Source of the DNA: Ophiodon elongatus
Taxonomy: Eukaryota > Chordata > Actinopteri > Perciformes > Hexagrammidae
DNA: 64,000 bases
NCBI GenBank assembly: GCA_016806645.1
Contig: JACSYO010002133.1
Coordinates: 197,501-261,500 of the forward strand
Reading direction: 5' to 3'
The translations under genes and the position numbers were made by a program. Shown piece after piece: positions 34,047 through 46,600 of the stretch. Every line of letters begins with the position of its first letter. The first letter of the stretch is position 1. The notes below the pieces were generated by a model. The model had not been told where the DNA came from and did not search any database. It saw only the letters and a list, made by a program, of their open reading frames with translations.

Positions 34047-36972
34047 GTTATCCTCAGCTTCACCCTCAGATGAACCAATTTGATTTATTAGACGTGCGAT
34101 TTTGGACCGTGAGACCTATGTTTATCTTAGAAATGTTAGTATATCTTGTTGTAAAGACATCAGTCCCACTGGTAAATAACCTAAGAAGGGCTTTCCGGGA
34201 CCAAGGATGACAATGGATGCTGATCTACAATGCGGCACAATGACATTAATGTACTCTGCGAAATATTTGGTTCTAGAAACGTGGTGATATAGTGACTACT
34301 TGTAGGCCTACTTGGTGAAGAGGGAGATTAAAGCTCTCTGGGCTAACCAAGCTTGCTAACTTGTTAACTGACCATTAGCTTAGCTCTTTCAAAACACACT
34401 TTTACGACACTGAAATATGCTTAAAACCGGTCCTAAAATTAAAAAAGCAGTTTACTCCGGCAGAGGAAGGTCACATAAAAGTAGATGGTGCAAAACAGCT
34501 AAAAAACTATGATACCAAAAACAAAAGTCCATTCCGCACTGTCAAGACAGCTTGCTAATGGTCAACAGTGCAAATTAAGCAAGTCGAAGTGAAAACATAT
34601 AGTTCACCCTCAAGCGCAAATCCACTAATAGGAGTGTTCTCATGTCCCCACAAAAGTTCATTACCAGGCCTTTATTCTCTGTGGAGCGTCCTCAGCTGAA
34701 CGCAGCCTTTGGATTGGGAAAGTACTCGGTGAGCAACTGATGACACTTCCACAAAAACAGAAGTACAGACAAGAGCATATCTTCAGAAAGCCCGAACGTG
34801 TTCCAATCGATCCGAGACCCCTACTGCATCAATGATGATGTGAGCAAGTTCTCATAATTATGTTGGTCACCTGCCAACTTGTGGTAAAGAGCTGTGTGAG
34901 CAGCAGCTATATCAGCTTCACACACGGTCTACTAGTTATACTTTATGCCTTAATAATCATGATCCCCCGATGTGGCTGATTAATCAAACACTGCCGGTGC
35001 AGGCTCACTGTATCTGTAACACGGCCCGAGGCAGGTCTGCTGACAGATGACTCCACACAGTGCCCAATAATAAACATAGGACATAGCAGGAAACATGAGA
35101 CACGGCTTGACTACCAGTCCTTATAGGTAATCCATCATCGCCGTGCTGACCGGCTAACTTTCAGGGACCCATGTGGACGACATGCAATACGGTGAAGACA
35201 AGAGAGAGGAAAGAGAGCGTCTGGCCCAGTCAAGGATGTGTTATGCCCCCCCACGTCCCCCACGCCCCTATTGACACTGAGCATTGTTTCCCACTGTCTC
35301 CGCTGGCTCGACGGAGACCAGAAAGAATAAACAGAATCTGAGCTTGGCACAAAGTTTGTCCTCCTCCCTAATGAAGTGCAACCTCCCGAGCCCAAACATC
35401 ATTCATCATATACTCCGGCCTCTGTGTTGGTGTGTGTGTGTGAGCGTGTCTATACCGAATGTCTGTCCATATCTGCGTCTCCGTGCTTGTGTTTTGGTTT
35501 TCTGTCCTACAGACTACAGGCACCCAAATAGAGCTTGAATGACTGTAACAGAGAGGACAAAACAAATAAGCCAGCTAGACTTATTTGTTTTATGGCTTTT
35601 GCTTTGTTTGGCACAAAACTCATACAGTCAATATCCTGTCTAGAAGATGGCTATCAGAAATCTTAGTTGTATCTGATTTACATGTGGAGTTACAGGGTAG
35701 CATTCTAGGATTGACTTTTGTGGCCTTATGACACAACTTCCCAGTTGTTCACATTGGAATTAGCTTATTTTTCCAGATTTTGCAGCTGTGCCATAATATT
35801 TACATGATAAATCGTTAGCTTGTGTTTAGTCTGTGCTCTGATGTATATCTCAATGTAATGTTTTTCCCCATCACGACTTGGCAAGTATGAGTTATGAATG
35901 TCAACTTAAAGTCATATATGGACATTATGTGTAGTCCTTGAGATATGGGTCAAGGCTGAGAATTTGTTTCAGGCTTCAGAACTGCAAAATGATCTTGGAA
36001 ATTTTAATAAATCACAGTAAGATAATTAAGGGAGGACTGTTTGATCAAAGACCCTTTTGGATATAATATATATTGCATGAGGCTAAAGAGCAAAAGGAAA
36101 TTATGCTTGGAGACAATTCTGAGAAACTCAGATCTGGTTTTAGATGTGTGATATCTTCCATATGTGCTGTTTTACAGCTGTAGCATAACAAAAGAAGTTG
36201 AGCATATCCAGACATGTCTGTGTTGTTGAGTATAATATATGAGGGCCGGCACGGCTGTACATTGCAATTGTCTGTTTTGTTACACTGACAAACCAATTTG
36301 TAATGCCCCTCAGATTCTTAACATAACAAATTACATCAGTGGTCAGGTTGCAAAAAGATTGAAAGCAACAGATTTTAACCTTTGAGCCAGATCACATGAA
36401 AGTTCATGAAATGAACACCTTGTTTTTATATACTATCATGTTTTATTTTTGAAAAGGTAAAGAATTAGGTTTTCCTAACCCAACATATAACGTATGTGGT
36501 GAATGATGAATGTATTTCCAGCAACTCTTTTAATTCGTGTCCTCAACTTTTAGGGACCATTGTCCTTCTATACTCACTTCTCATTTAGCACATACTACAT
36601 TATGTGGCTTTCAAATTACAGACCAGACTGACTGGCTGTGGTTGGCAATGAGTAAAATCCTTCACACTATGGCCAAAAACTGTCCCGCCCCTCCCAGGGT
36701 CCGACAACTAACCCGGATCTGCTCCGTAGACTATCATGCAATCATTTCAGATATTTTTCATTTTCAAGCTGGTTTTGTGGATCATGAGCTGGTCATGGTT
36801 AAACGTTACATTGCGTTTCTATGTAAAGAAAACTAGGGAGCAAACATGAGCAGAGTACGTTAGCACATAACCCTTCATTTCTTTGTCTTCTGTCTCAATC
36901 GCCGGGGTTATGTGGCGAGGCTTAGCAAAGGGTCAATTGCCTTTGATTCGCTGGCAGGTTGTTGTGAAAGGT
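34047..36972. other. Non-coding DNA, nothing recognised
   Basis: A GCTAAC-rich patch at 34340-34385 (GGGCTAACCAAGCTTGCTAA) may be a scrap of the GCTAACATGC family. All frames are under 105 codons and featureless. Confidence 0.45.
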
Positions 36973-37001
36973 ATAATAATAATAATAATAATAATAATAA
37001 T
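36973..37001. repeat. (ATA)n trinucleotide microsatellite
   Basis: About nine AAT units, uninterrupted. Confidence 0.95.
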
Positions 37002-37079
37002 GCAGCATTTTCCTACACTAATGTATACAGTAAAATAATCTCTCTCAATCATCATTTACGAAGCGTGTAACGATGTCTG

Positions 37080-37290
37080 TACCTGCAGAGTCCCCACCCT
37101 TACTGTGTTCGGGGCGTTTCTGGGCTTCATCAAAGAGCCTTTGGGCCCCAATGTCAACTACCGCCGCTGTAACTTCCCTCAGCGTCTGATACCGACGCAT
37201 CCTTTAGTGTCTATGATACGAGGCGGCGGTATTTGACCACCGACAGGTTGTTACTTTGCTGTGTGCTTTTATGAGCTTCACTGTTTCTGC
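37080..37290. repeat. GC-rich island, probable fragment of a dispersed repeat
   Basis: CCCACCCTTACTGTGTTCGG, TCAGCGTCTGATACCGACGC and ATACGAGGCGGCGGTATTTG stand out from AT-rich neighbours. The GATACCGACGC...ATACGAGGCGGCG pair is an imperfect palindrome that I associate with fish repeats. It translates for short distances only. Confidence 0.35.
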
Positions 37291-37989
37291 TGCTCTTCAT
37301 CTCCCATCTGCTGTGAGTGTTCTGCTCTCGGTGAGCCAGCGCCTCGCTCAAGTACCGATCTGTAAATGATGGCTTTAAAGCCGCACTTTGTATTCTAACA
37401 TTGCATCAAATTAAAATGTATAAAATGAAAGGGGTGGCTTGTAGTCATGAACCCACAGAGAGTTGTCACCTCTGGACTTCACCTCCTCGTGTCTGCCGGG
37501 TTAAAACAACTAATGCAGGTTTGATGAAATAGCTTTTGTTCTTGTTTTACCAAAGGTAATCGTGATCAAATTAAAAGTTCTTTTCACGTTTTTAACTGGT
37601 AAACATGGCGTGGACACAGGAACCCGAATGACTGCACACAATAAAGCAATGCCTTTGTGAGATGTTGAAATGTGGTTGAGATTGGTGTTGCTGTGTCGGG
37701 TTATTGCTGTTATTCTTGTTCAGGTCCTCCATTTCATTTCACGATGAAAAAGTCCAATTTTATGTTGACAAGATTTAAACCTTTTTTTCACATTTCTATG
37801 GGACTGCTCAAACATTGTGTGTTGCTTTGTTCCCCTTCTTTGTTTAATACAATTAAAGACAACAATTTCAACAAGTGTGGTTCACCTCAGATGCCCCACT
37901 GTCTCACAGACAGATAAGAATCTATCATAACACCGGGTAACATAAGGAGAAATAGGTCACATTAAGGATATGAACCTCTGCTCGGCTTT
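37291..37989. other. Non-coding DNA, nothing recognised
   Basis: No recognisable repeat ends or coding signal. Confidence 0.45.
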
Positions 37990-38005
37990 GTGTGTGTGTG
38001 TGTGT

Positions 38006-38050
<45 letters not shown>
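37990..38050. repeat. (TG)n microsatellite
   Basis: About 30 TG units with one GGG interruption near 38006. Confidence 0.95.
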
Positions 38051-38052
<2 letters not shown>

Positions 38053-38771
38053 CTCAGCAGACTCCACAGATAACACTCCCCTATCTCTACTCCATTTAGT
38101 GCCGCCATGCCTCTGTCTGGGTTCCACCGACTGCCGCCTCAGGGGAAATAAGGATACGGCTCTCAGGTTCCCAGCAGGCCCAACATATGGAAGCTGCTCT
38201 CTCATCCAGTAGAGATGAATTCATCCCAAACTCATCTCCTCACACAGATTAATTTGGCAGACATGGCGAGGCAGGTGGAGAGTGTTGAGCAGCATCTGCG
38301 TGTGTGCATGTGATTGATGTGGATACTTTGCATTTGTGTATCTCACTTCTGTACTGCTGAAGGCCTAGGTGATGGAAAACGGAATGAGATGTCAGCCTAT
38401 TGTTATTTATTGTTATCTCTGTGTTATTATTAGTCTCAGAAGTGAAGGAAGGGAGATACATAATTTATTGTGACAGTATAGACCTGTGAATCAAAGTTGA
38501 CCATGTCATTATAGTTATTTAACTAATGCAAAAAAAAACGGTAAGATAAATACTGATCAAGGCTTTTCAGGAAATTGAGTTTAAATCAAAGGCAAATGTA
38601 GATTATTAAGAACGCATTTTTCCTCTTCCATGTTGTGCTATTTATAAATCTAAATTGTTTCGTTGTCTGACTTGTCTCCGATATAATGAAACTAGATAGC
38701 ACTCGGCTTGTGGTGCTCAAAGCTCCAAAATAAAGACATTTGAAAAACTCACCACTAACGTCTCTTTCCAG

Positions 38772-38826
38772 AAATCATACAGCGACTCACAGCAAAACAA
38801 TCTCGATTTGCCAAAAAGCACTACAG
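38772..38826 (+). other. Possible 55-bp coding exon with strong splice sites
   Basis: GTCTCTTTCCAG immediately precedes and GTAAGA immediately follows CACTACAG, so the acceptor (CTCTTTCCAG) and the donor (CAG|GTAAGA) are both near consensus. All three frames are open. One gives IIQRLTAKQSRFAKKHYR with codons split at both edges; another gives KSYSDSQQNNLDLPKSTT starting in phase 0. I do not recognise either. In the phase-0 reading it could follow the possible exon at 16084-16134 without a frame clash. Splice-site strength is the main support. The alternative is a pseudo-exon, which is common in long introns. Confidence 0.3.
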
Positions 38827-38964
38827 GTAAGAGGGAAAATTGTTTTTTTTAAAATATTGGGGTAAACTGAAGGGGCCTAAGCATCTGGTATTTTCTTTTA
38901 ATTTATTTTTAAGATGTTTTTTAACTAAAATGTGTTGTACAAATAGCAAACTATTTTAAAGAAT

Positions 38965-39019
38965 AACTCAATGTGTAAGCGGTTCGGATAATGGATGGAT
39001 GGATGGAACTCAATGTGTA
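38965..39019 (+). mobile_element. 5'-truncated retroposon scrap with 13-bp TSD
   Basis: AACTCAATGTGTA occurs at 38965-38977 and again, without mismatch, at 39007-39019. Between them are only 29 bp: AGCGGTTCGGATAATGGATG then GATGGATGG. The text AGCGGT...AATGGATGGATGG is the usual 3' end of L2/CR1-type LINEs and the SINEs that share their tails in fish. A duplicated target plus a bare 3' tail is what extreme 5' truncation during target-primed reverse transcription produces. Confidence 0.8.
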
Positions 39020-42000
39020 GAAATAGACACTACCCAAGCCTAGGTTAAACAATGTAAAATACCATGGAGCATTTAAGTGGAATTAACTACTCTTTTATAT
39101 TAATAGTCAACTGTCAACTGGCTTGCTTTGATATGTGTATCAATGGAGAGTAAACCCTGACCCTTTATTATTGAATCTCATCTTTTCTAGTGATTCTCTT
39201 GGTGAATAAATCAAATGCAGACATTGCTGCCTCTGAACCCATAAATGTGCCTCAGCACTTGCCTGATTTACACCTCCCAATATAAAACTAACTTGGACAC
39301 AAACAGATGGCGGGAAGGTCAACTGCATCTTCCGGGCTCTGTTATGCCTCCTTCAAAATTCAGAACTGAGGGTTGATTTACTGTAGAAAATAATAATGAT
39401 AATAACAACAGAGAAACTAGTTCAGCCTTCAGGCCACTGGCTCAAATGAAAAATAAAACCATATGGGTGGATACACAATCCGCCTTGATCATCCAATCCA
39501 ACCAATTCTGCTATTTATTGGTGCAGCGGCTTCCACCAGACCGAAGTCAAATGCTTCACTGCCTTCCTGCGTTTGGGTGGAATGATGGCAAAAGTAAATG
39601 GATTTGGGGTTTGAGGGTTGGCTCACGGCAATGGGCAGTAATCTGCTCTTTTTAATTATAAGAGTATGGTGAAGAATAGGCATTTAAACAGCAATCGAGA
39701 TACAATAAACTAAAAAAAACCTTGCAAACCTCATAGTGGAAGAAGAAATATAACTTTTTTAACTTTGAATATAATCCAGAGTGACTCAGACTAAAGTCAA
39801 CAACCAACCTCAAAACATTGTTACTACATAGCCATTTGACATGGTTTTTATTGTATCAAACTGAAACAGAGAGCCAGAGCAGCTTATTTACTTGTCAGAC
39901 CCATGAAGCGTATCAAAAGAAGCACATAAATAATGCAATACGCTTACAGAACTTATTCTGAATAAGATTTTCAACCCCTAAACATGCTACAAAAGAAGTG
40001 TCTCCAGTGGCTACTTGGTAAACAATAAAAAATGAGAAAATAGCAATAACATTGATAAATAGTTTTTTTCCAATAATTTGTCTGCAGTGTTTGTTTTATC
40101 CCTGACTACTGACTGCTCATGGAAGGAGTATAGTACATAAATTGCAATATTTGCGGGATAACGGACACACAGAAAGACGATTAACTGCAGACTGTTGCAC
40201 CATGATGTCGCTGTCCAAAGAGTCAGTGTTTTCTTCTGCGCGGGAAACCAGGGACCTTAAAACCTCATCAAAGACACGACAGCTCTTTGCACCAGCTGCC
40301 AACATGTTGGTCTACAGTTTGTGGCAGAGGTTAATAACCACTGTGGTTGCTATCTGATGGGTTTCCAAGGGTGATGAGAATCTGTGTGAAAAGAGGACAG
40401 AGGACAACATGTCACTGGCCCTGGTTCCCTGTCTGAGTGCTGGTTTTCCCCTTCACACTGTTGCTTTTGGGACAGTGAACTAAAACAGCACACTGACTGT
40501 TACTGTATTGTTCCCCCGGTCTCGAATGGGGCAATTGAGCACCATTGCGCTACCCATGTTTACTTTGCCAACTGAGATTGATGCTGCAAACTTGACTGCT
40601 GAGATGTAAAACAGAGTATCTGAATGAAGTCATGGCCTCACAAGAAAGTAGAACAAATTGAATTGTGTGTTTTTGCAAAATGTTTGTTTTGGTAAAAAAA
40701 AGATAGAACAAGGCATCATTGCACCATGGACTCCTGTCTCGTAACTGTTTTGCAAACCAATGCTCTTTCTTGGAACAGTTTATAATTTGACAAAGGAGGT
40801 AAATAAACACAGCTCATATGCAACAATATCCATTTTGGACTCTTTGGCTCTCCGTTTCCATTAAACAGTCGGCACGATCAAGACTGCTTCCCATTGGTGA
40901 ACAGCACCAACAGCGTGGGACAAAGTAAACTCAAGGTAAAACATTTTTTTATTTTAATAAATGCCATTGTGACCAGCAGTTAACTAACATTTTTAAGGCA
41001 GCAGGGGAAGCCTTTATGCTGAAGATGGAGCCAGGTATCCCAAATGCATAAGCACTGCCAGTTTTTGCTGCCACTGGTGTCTTATGAGTCATTCATCAAA
41101 GGTTCCCACTGCCAGTTCTGCTCCTAAATCCTTTCTCTGTATATTTGGATTTATTTACTTTTTTCAGTCATTTAAGAGCTAATATGACATAAATATGGCA
41201 CCCTTTGTGAGGAAAACCTGCTAAACGCTGATTATGAGTTTTTTTTGCAGAGCAACAATAAAAACTGAGTAATGAATGAATTCCACATTGCCTCTCCCAG
41301 AACGGCTTTGGAAACATTAAATATATTAAATAACCGACAGCGTTGCACAAGGCCCTGCTCCTAGTGCTGAGACCCAAATTGGCCCTCTGTGTGAGTCCTT
41401 TGTAGCTTTAGGTGGCTGTTGTTGTCTTTAGCCCAATGTGGACAGGATTAGTTATACAGAGGGTGGTGTGGTAATGTTGTCATTACTGGAGCAAGTCTAT
41501 AAATCAAGCCAAATTTGCCCCATCAGTTTTCTTTTTTCTCCCCAACTTTGTCGTGTTTCTGTGACAAACAGATTTATGTCTCCAACTTTCTGTGCTGTTA
41601 GAGACATTCAGTACTTTTACTGTTCAAACACTGTATGTGAAAATCTAAGTGACGTATAACATGTGATTTTCATTGTGAGGACAGTAAATAGAACAGACTG
41701 TCATCGCTAATTGTTGAAATGGATTACAGACTTCTCATCCTGTTTAAATTGGCCAACAACAAGAAATGCTTTGTGCGTGTTGTGTCTTGTTTGAGACCCT
41801 GTGTGAATCTCGTGAAATCATACTGTCGTGAAATTCAGCAAAATGCATAAAATCCTGTAATTCAATGCGCTCAAGTCAAACTAAGGATCCAACGACCAAA
41901 ACCACAAAAAGAAAGCAACAGACCCATATTCGCACACACAGCTCCAAAGTCTCAATCAATCAGCTGAGATACAACTCTATTACAAACAACTGCAAAATCA

Positions 42001-42164
42001 GGAAATATTACTAACATTATGATTCAGTTTTCAAACTTTATGTGGGGATGTCATTGGTTCCAGACAACTCAGGAATAGTTCAAATTTGACCTTAAATTAA
42101 TTAACGAGAAAGGATGCTGATTACAGAATGAATAAGACTGACTGACTGATAACCCCAATTATCC
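39020..42164. other. Non-coding DNA, little structure
   Basis: All frames are under 90 codons. At 40505-40555 the reverse strand has GGTAGCGCAATGG...ATTCGAGACC, a weak tRNA-promoter-like pair with too short a gap (see rejected items). Nothing else is recognised. Confidence 0.4.
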
Positions 42165-42696
42165 ATCAAATGGCATTTAAGTGCAGAATTGTAGCTCTGT
42201 GGAGAGTAAGTGCAACGAAAGGCTCCAAATGCCATTTTGAAGCCTTAGAGTTCGGCATTTTTACAACCACCGTCTTGATTTTTGGCGGTTGCCATCTTGG
42301 CCTTTGGTTGTTACCATCTTGGCTTTTTGCAACAAGTAGTGATATGAGAGGGTGGAGATAAGTACAACCGAAAGCTGAAAACGAAATTTTTTGGTGACCA
42401 AAAAGGTTCAAATGAATTTGAATGAACTGAAACACACTGTGAAAAACCTGAAGTTGTAAGACGGAAACACAAACAACTCTATACAACGCAACTGAGACCA
42501 TAAACTCGTCTTCAATGTCTTCAACGTTTTCTGAGGTAATAAATCAAGCTAGAAATAGGGTCATAAGATTTCTATACAATCAGACTTCTTCTTGCAACTA
42601 GTGGAGTTGCCCCCTGCTGGCCATTAGAAATAATGCAAGTTTATGGCACTTCCGCATTTGCTTCACTTTCCAGACCTGGAGGTTATCGCCTGTTTG
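42165..42696. repeat. Dispersed fish repeat, 'CCCCCTGCTGGCCATTAGAAA' family
   Basis: The 3' part reads GTTGCCCCCTGCTGGCCATT, AGAAATAATGCAAGTTTATG, GCACTTCCGCATTTGCTTCA and CCAGACCTGGAGGTTATCGC, a near match to a very common teleost repeat. The 5' part has the usual GCCATCTTGG units (42291, 42315) and AGCTCTGTGGAGAG. The 111-codon minus-strand frame across it (42501-42166) is a by-product. Confidence 0.75.
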
Positions 42697-43407
42697 TAGT
42701 TCAGTCCTTTCCTCCTTCAAAAGGCCTATATACTCTTACATTTCTTTGCCCTTCTCTTCCTCTCGCCCCCCGCTTGCCTCTCTAAAGCTCTCGGCCCCTG
42801 CAGCTCTCTTTTCCTCCATGCCACTGCTCATGAGCATGACATTCCCCCTCATTTTCTCAATGGTCTGCCCGTCCTCCTGAGGCCCTGTCACTTTCTTCTG
42901 CTATATCGGCGTCTCTTTCTCCGCACCTCACCCTCAAACTTTGAGTCTCTCAGTCCTCTGTGTCATCTTATCTACCCCTGCTGTCCTCTGCTCACCTCAT
43001 CTATCTGTCACTTACCCACCAATCTGAGGGGCAGATAAAGACACGGGAAGATCTCAGGCACGCACAAGAAAAGAAGAGTGAGTTGTGTTAATAAACCTTC
43101 TTGGTTTATTGTCACTCAAACTGTGAGACTTTAACCCAGATACCAAAAATTCCCAGATAGGAAATATTTGATTTCATCCTGGAAAGTTAAACGACTTTAA
43201 GATTAATTGTAGATTAAATCCAAGTGTAGAACATGCTCCAGGAATATCTTAAGATATGAAGGGTATACCATTTTGTTAATACATAAGAGTAATTAACGAT
43301 GGAGAGAGTGAAATTGTAACACCTGTAACTGTAAAAACCTGCTCTGGTCATGACACTAATGCCGAGTTAGTGGTTATCTGAAGTGATATGACATTAACAA
43401 GAAGATT
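42697..43407. other. Non-coding DNA, nothing recognised
   Basis: A pyrimidine-rich stretch (42700-43020) lies directly beyond the repeat. No gene is seen. Confidence 0.45.
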
Positions 43408-43736
43408 ATGCAATCTAAGGCTGCATCAAATTGGAAAAAACTGACCTTGCAAGTTTTTTTTGCAATATGAAAAAATACTGGAATTTTTCACGCTCTAGAG
43501 GGAGTCCAGGGACATGCAGCCCCAGAAGTAAATTTTGTAGCTACATTTTAAAGGGAAATGGATCCAGCCAACCCAGAGAAGGCCACGGCAGAAAATTCGC
43601 ATTTTTCCCACACCGAGCAGCCGTCCCTGACCCACCAAGTTGAATATATTTAGTTCATTATGAAACTGTGGATTTGTAGTGGAAAATGCGCACATAGTGA
43701 TGCAGAAACGATATGTCGCGCAGCCCTTATGTAATC
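43408..43736. mobile_element. Short non-autonomous hAT-type element (313 bp)
   Basis: The element is 43416-43728, between TAAGGCTGCATCAAA and CGCGCAGCCCTT; the terminal AAGG-CTGC and GCAGCCCTT are inverted complements. The flanking octamers ATGCAATC (43408-43415) and ATGTAATC (43729-43736) differ at one position. The 3' part GTGGAAAATGCGCACATAGT matches the end of a common fish repeat that starts 'AGGGCTGAACAATTTTTG'. The central part (43495-43640) is GC-richer and not shared with the other hAT-type copies here. Confidence 0.65.
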
Positions 43737-45424
43737 ACCGCTGGTCTATCAGCAACAATAAATTAATTAAAGCATTCTTTAATGTGAATGAGTTGACACT
43801 ACCTGTAATGTACTGTGAAAAGCTATAAGCTCAGGCATGTTTGAAGTCTGACGCTGATGAAATGCTGCTGATAATTTTAGTCTCCAAAGCAGCCCTTGAT
43901 CAACGATGCATAAACACCCAACGTATTAATGAATATGGCAAAATGGATGTTTTTGAATCAAGGTTGTGGCAAAAAGAAATGCCAGATATGACAAGTTGCA
44001 AAAATTGTAATCCCATCAGTAAAGTTTGTATCACCGCTCATATTGATTTACCGCATTTTTTCTAATTTTTATGGTCATGTTTAGGCACTCACAGGACTTG
44101 GTTAAGGTTAGGGAAAGATCATGTCTTGGTTCTGTACGGAAACATTTCACAGGGAATTGAATCACGAGACACAACTCTTAAATCTGTACACCTCCATGCT
44201 AACCCTAACCTGAACGGGATCATTTTTATGTGCGGTAACATGATGCCAGGAACGGCACTAAATGTTTTGTCAGCAGCCCCTTATTACTTAATAGATGTAA
44301 CTTATAGAGGAAAAGCTGAATTGTATAATCACAATGTTAAAGAAACTATTTAATGCGGATTGGTCACATCTGGCAGATCCCTGTTTTGCTTTACAAGGCC
44401 CCGATTGTAAAAACCCTGCATGTTGTTGTCAATTTCTTATTTCAGACATACTGGGGCATCATACAGCAGATACAGAAGAGCACAGTGGATAACTGGTTGT
44501 GAAAGTACAAACAGAAAAAAACACAGTTTTATTCGATCTTCCTCAACTCTTTGAACCAGACACCCATTTAATGCCACCACGCCGCAACAGTTTTTAAACG
44601 GATCTTTCGGACAGTTTCCATTAATCTTCGCCATATGCAGCACAACTGTCACAAACAAAAAGCCACCTCACAAACCAATTACATGTCGGCGCGGGGAAGA
44701 AAACACGCGGGCGCTGCGACTCGATTAGATGGTTGACAAAATGAAACAACAGAAAGGAAACAAATTGCACTGTGTCAGCGACGGCGTCAAAAACACCCAA
44801 AGGGACCAAGGTGGAGCCGCCTTAAGCAACTCGGCTCACCGCCCAAGCTCAGCCCCCCCCACCCCACCGCCTCAACTCTGTACTCCTCACAGCTGCTTCT
44901 CTCTAAGTGATGAGTCAAGTGAATCATTCATTGGCAAAAACAAACACATTTGCTGTATCGCTGCTGCGGCATTATCATCTGGTCTCATTTTTCAACGTTT
45001 CTTTTTTCTGAATGAAGTACTGAGCGGTGCCTGCAATTGATGTAGAAGTGATCAGTGTAGAATATAATGTACATCATAATAAGAGGCAGAAACGGGACGG
45101 TGATTTTAGTATTTGATGACTCACATTAAATTATTATAGAGTGCTCAGTGTGCCAGTGATCAGTGTCTGTGGGACAGCTGTCTTCAACTCCCAGTTCTGA
45201 ATGAAATGACACGTGACTGTTACATATGACTCCGTGGTATGAGCTGTCCATAAGTCTGTATAAAAACATCAAGTACCGAGACTGAATTATCTGAAAAAGT
45301 AATCAGCACTCGTTTTCCACAGTATTAATACACGGGTACCAGCTAGGTTTTCTGCTCGCTAACAGTACATTGACACAAACACACAAACAAACAAAAAGCA
45401 AAACAAAAAAAGCAAACATGTTAT
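43737..45424. other. Non-coding DNA, nothing recognised
   Basis: A C8-A-C4 tract lies at 44853-44865. Open frames up to 103 codons have no domain. Confidence 0.45.
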
Positions 45425-45560
45425 GGACTCAATATCGTGTCTATTTTACCAGGTGGTATTGAGAATAGTATCCAATATTGATACTTTTACTTTTCAAGAT
45501 ATTGTATCAAAGCTAGAAATTCCAGTATTTTGAAGACGCTAGTAATAGTGATTTTGCTAT
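45425..45560. repeat. Fragment of a 'TATTGTATC' dispersed repeat
   Basis: ACTCAATATCGTGTC, GTATCCAATATTGATACTTT and GATATTGTATCAAAGCTAG resemble a fish element whose ends carry degenerate TATCGATATTGA strings. Ends are undefined. Confidence 0.4.
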
Positions 45561-45567
45561 TACTACT

Positions 45568-46129
45568 GGGGATGGGCATGAGTACTTGAGTACTCAATTT
45601 GGATGTCAGTCATATATTTTGTAGGCAGGTGAAATTTGACATGACACCGGACACAAAGCTATAGTCAGGGAATAGAGAAGTATTAAATTAATTTGGAATG
45701 TTCAATTTGTGTTAGATTCAACAAAGATTTTCCGGTACATTGAAAGTTGCACTGTGAACACAAAGTCTTACTTCAACCCGTTTCACCAATCTTGGTCAAT
45801 AACCTATAAAGTGCATTCACCAATCTGAGGAAATGACTTAAAGCCTAAACTAACTCAAAGTGCCTTCAAACTGTGTCGCTCAGTACAAACAATCAGTGCA
45901 TAACTCAAGTGCATAAATCCAGTACATAAATAACTGTAGTGGTAGCTCTTGTGTTAAAACAAAAATAAAAGACAACAAACAATACCACACAGTTAACTCT
46001 GAAATTAACAACATGAAACATTTGGTCCATTAATAAAGAGAAATGATGCAGTATATCACAATATACTCACTACGTCTTATCTTGGTGCTAGCTCAAGTGC
46101 ACATGTGGCGGCTACAGACACCCATCCCA
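45568..46129. mobile_element. Probable non-autonomous DNA element, 'GGGGATGGGC...GCCCATCCC' type
   Basis: It starts GGGGATGGGCATGAGTACTT and a complementary end lies at ACACCCATCCC (46119-46129), about 560 bp away. GATGGGCATGAGTACTTGAG is a start I know from fish repeats with GAGTACTC cores. No convincing target-site duplication is visible, so the right-hand limit is tentative; it may instead extend to the CAGCGCCCTCTAGTGGC at 46517. Confidence 0.45.
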
Positions 46130-46600
46130 TACAGCACTACATAACGAAAATAAACATTATTTTTGGTACAATAGACACATTATGATAACAGAATGTATTC
46201 CTGTACGATGGTCTTAAGATGCTAAACATTATTAGCTTTGCAGTTTTCTCATGAACGCTCAGCACATGTAGATAAAATCTGTAAACATCGGCCCAATAGA
46301 ATCACCATCGGTGCATTTAGCGACATACAATACATTCTCCCGACTTCTATACACTCATATTAATGAACATCTTTCGATCGTTTTGTATAGAAATAACATT
46401 TAAAACATATTTACCCACACGGAAAAGAACTAACGCTCCACAGGTTAGTCACTTGAAACGAAGGATTTTACTTCCTGCTTCGCTCTTTAAGTCTCGCTGG
46501 CTTTCTCTGAAGTACAGCGCCCTCTAGTGGCTTTAGTGGTAACAACATTTTTCCCACTAGGTTACATATATATAAACCTTAAAAGCATCGTAAACTGTTC
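46130..46600. other. Non-coding DNA, possibly repeat-derived
   Basis: CAGCGCCCTCTAGTGGCTTT at 46517-46536 is a phrase common in fish repeats. Nothing else is recognised. Confidence 0.35.

Noticed and set aside
37080..37290. Possible coding island (GC-rich, short open frames)
   Set aside because: Stops appear within about 35 codons in each frame, and the palindromic GATACCGACGC/GAGGCGGCG looks repeat-derived.
40505..40555. Reverse-strand GGTAGCGCAATGG and ATTCGAGACC resembling tRNA A and B boxes
   Set aside because: The boxes are about 18 bp too close for a tRNA or intact SINE, and no known SINE body follows.
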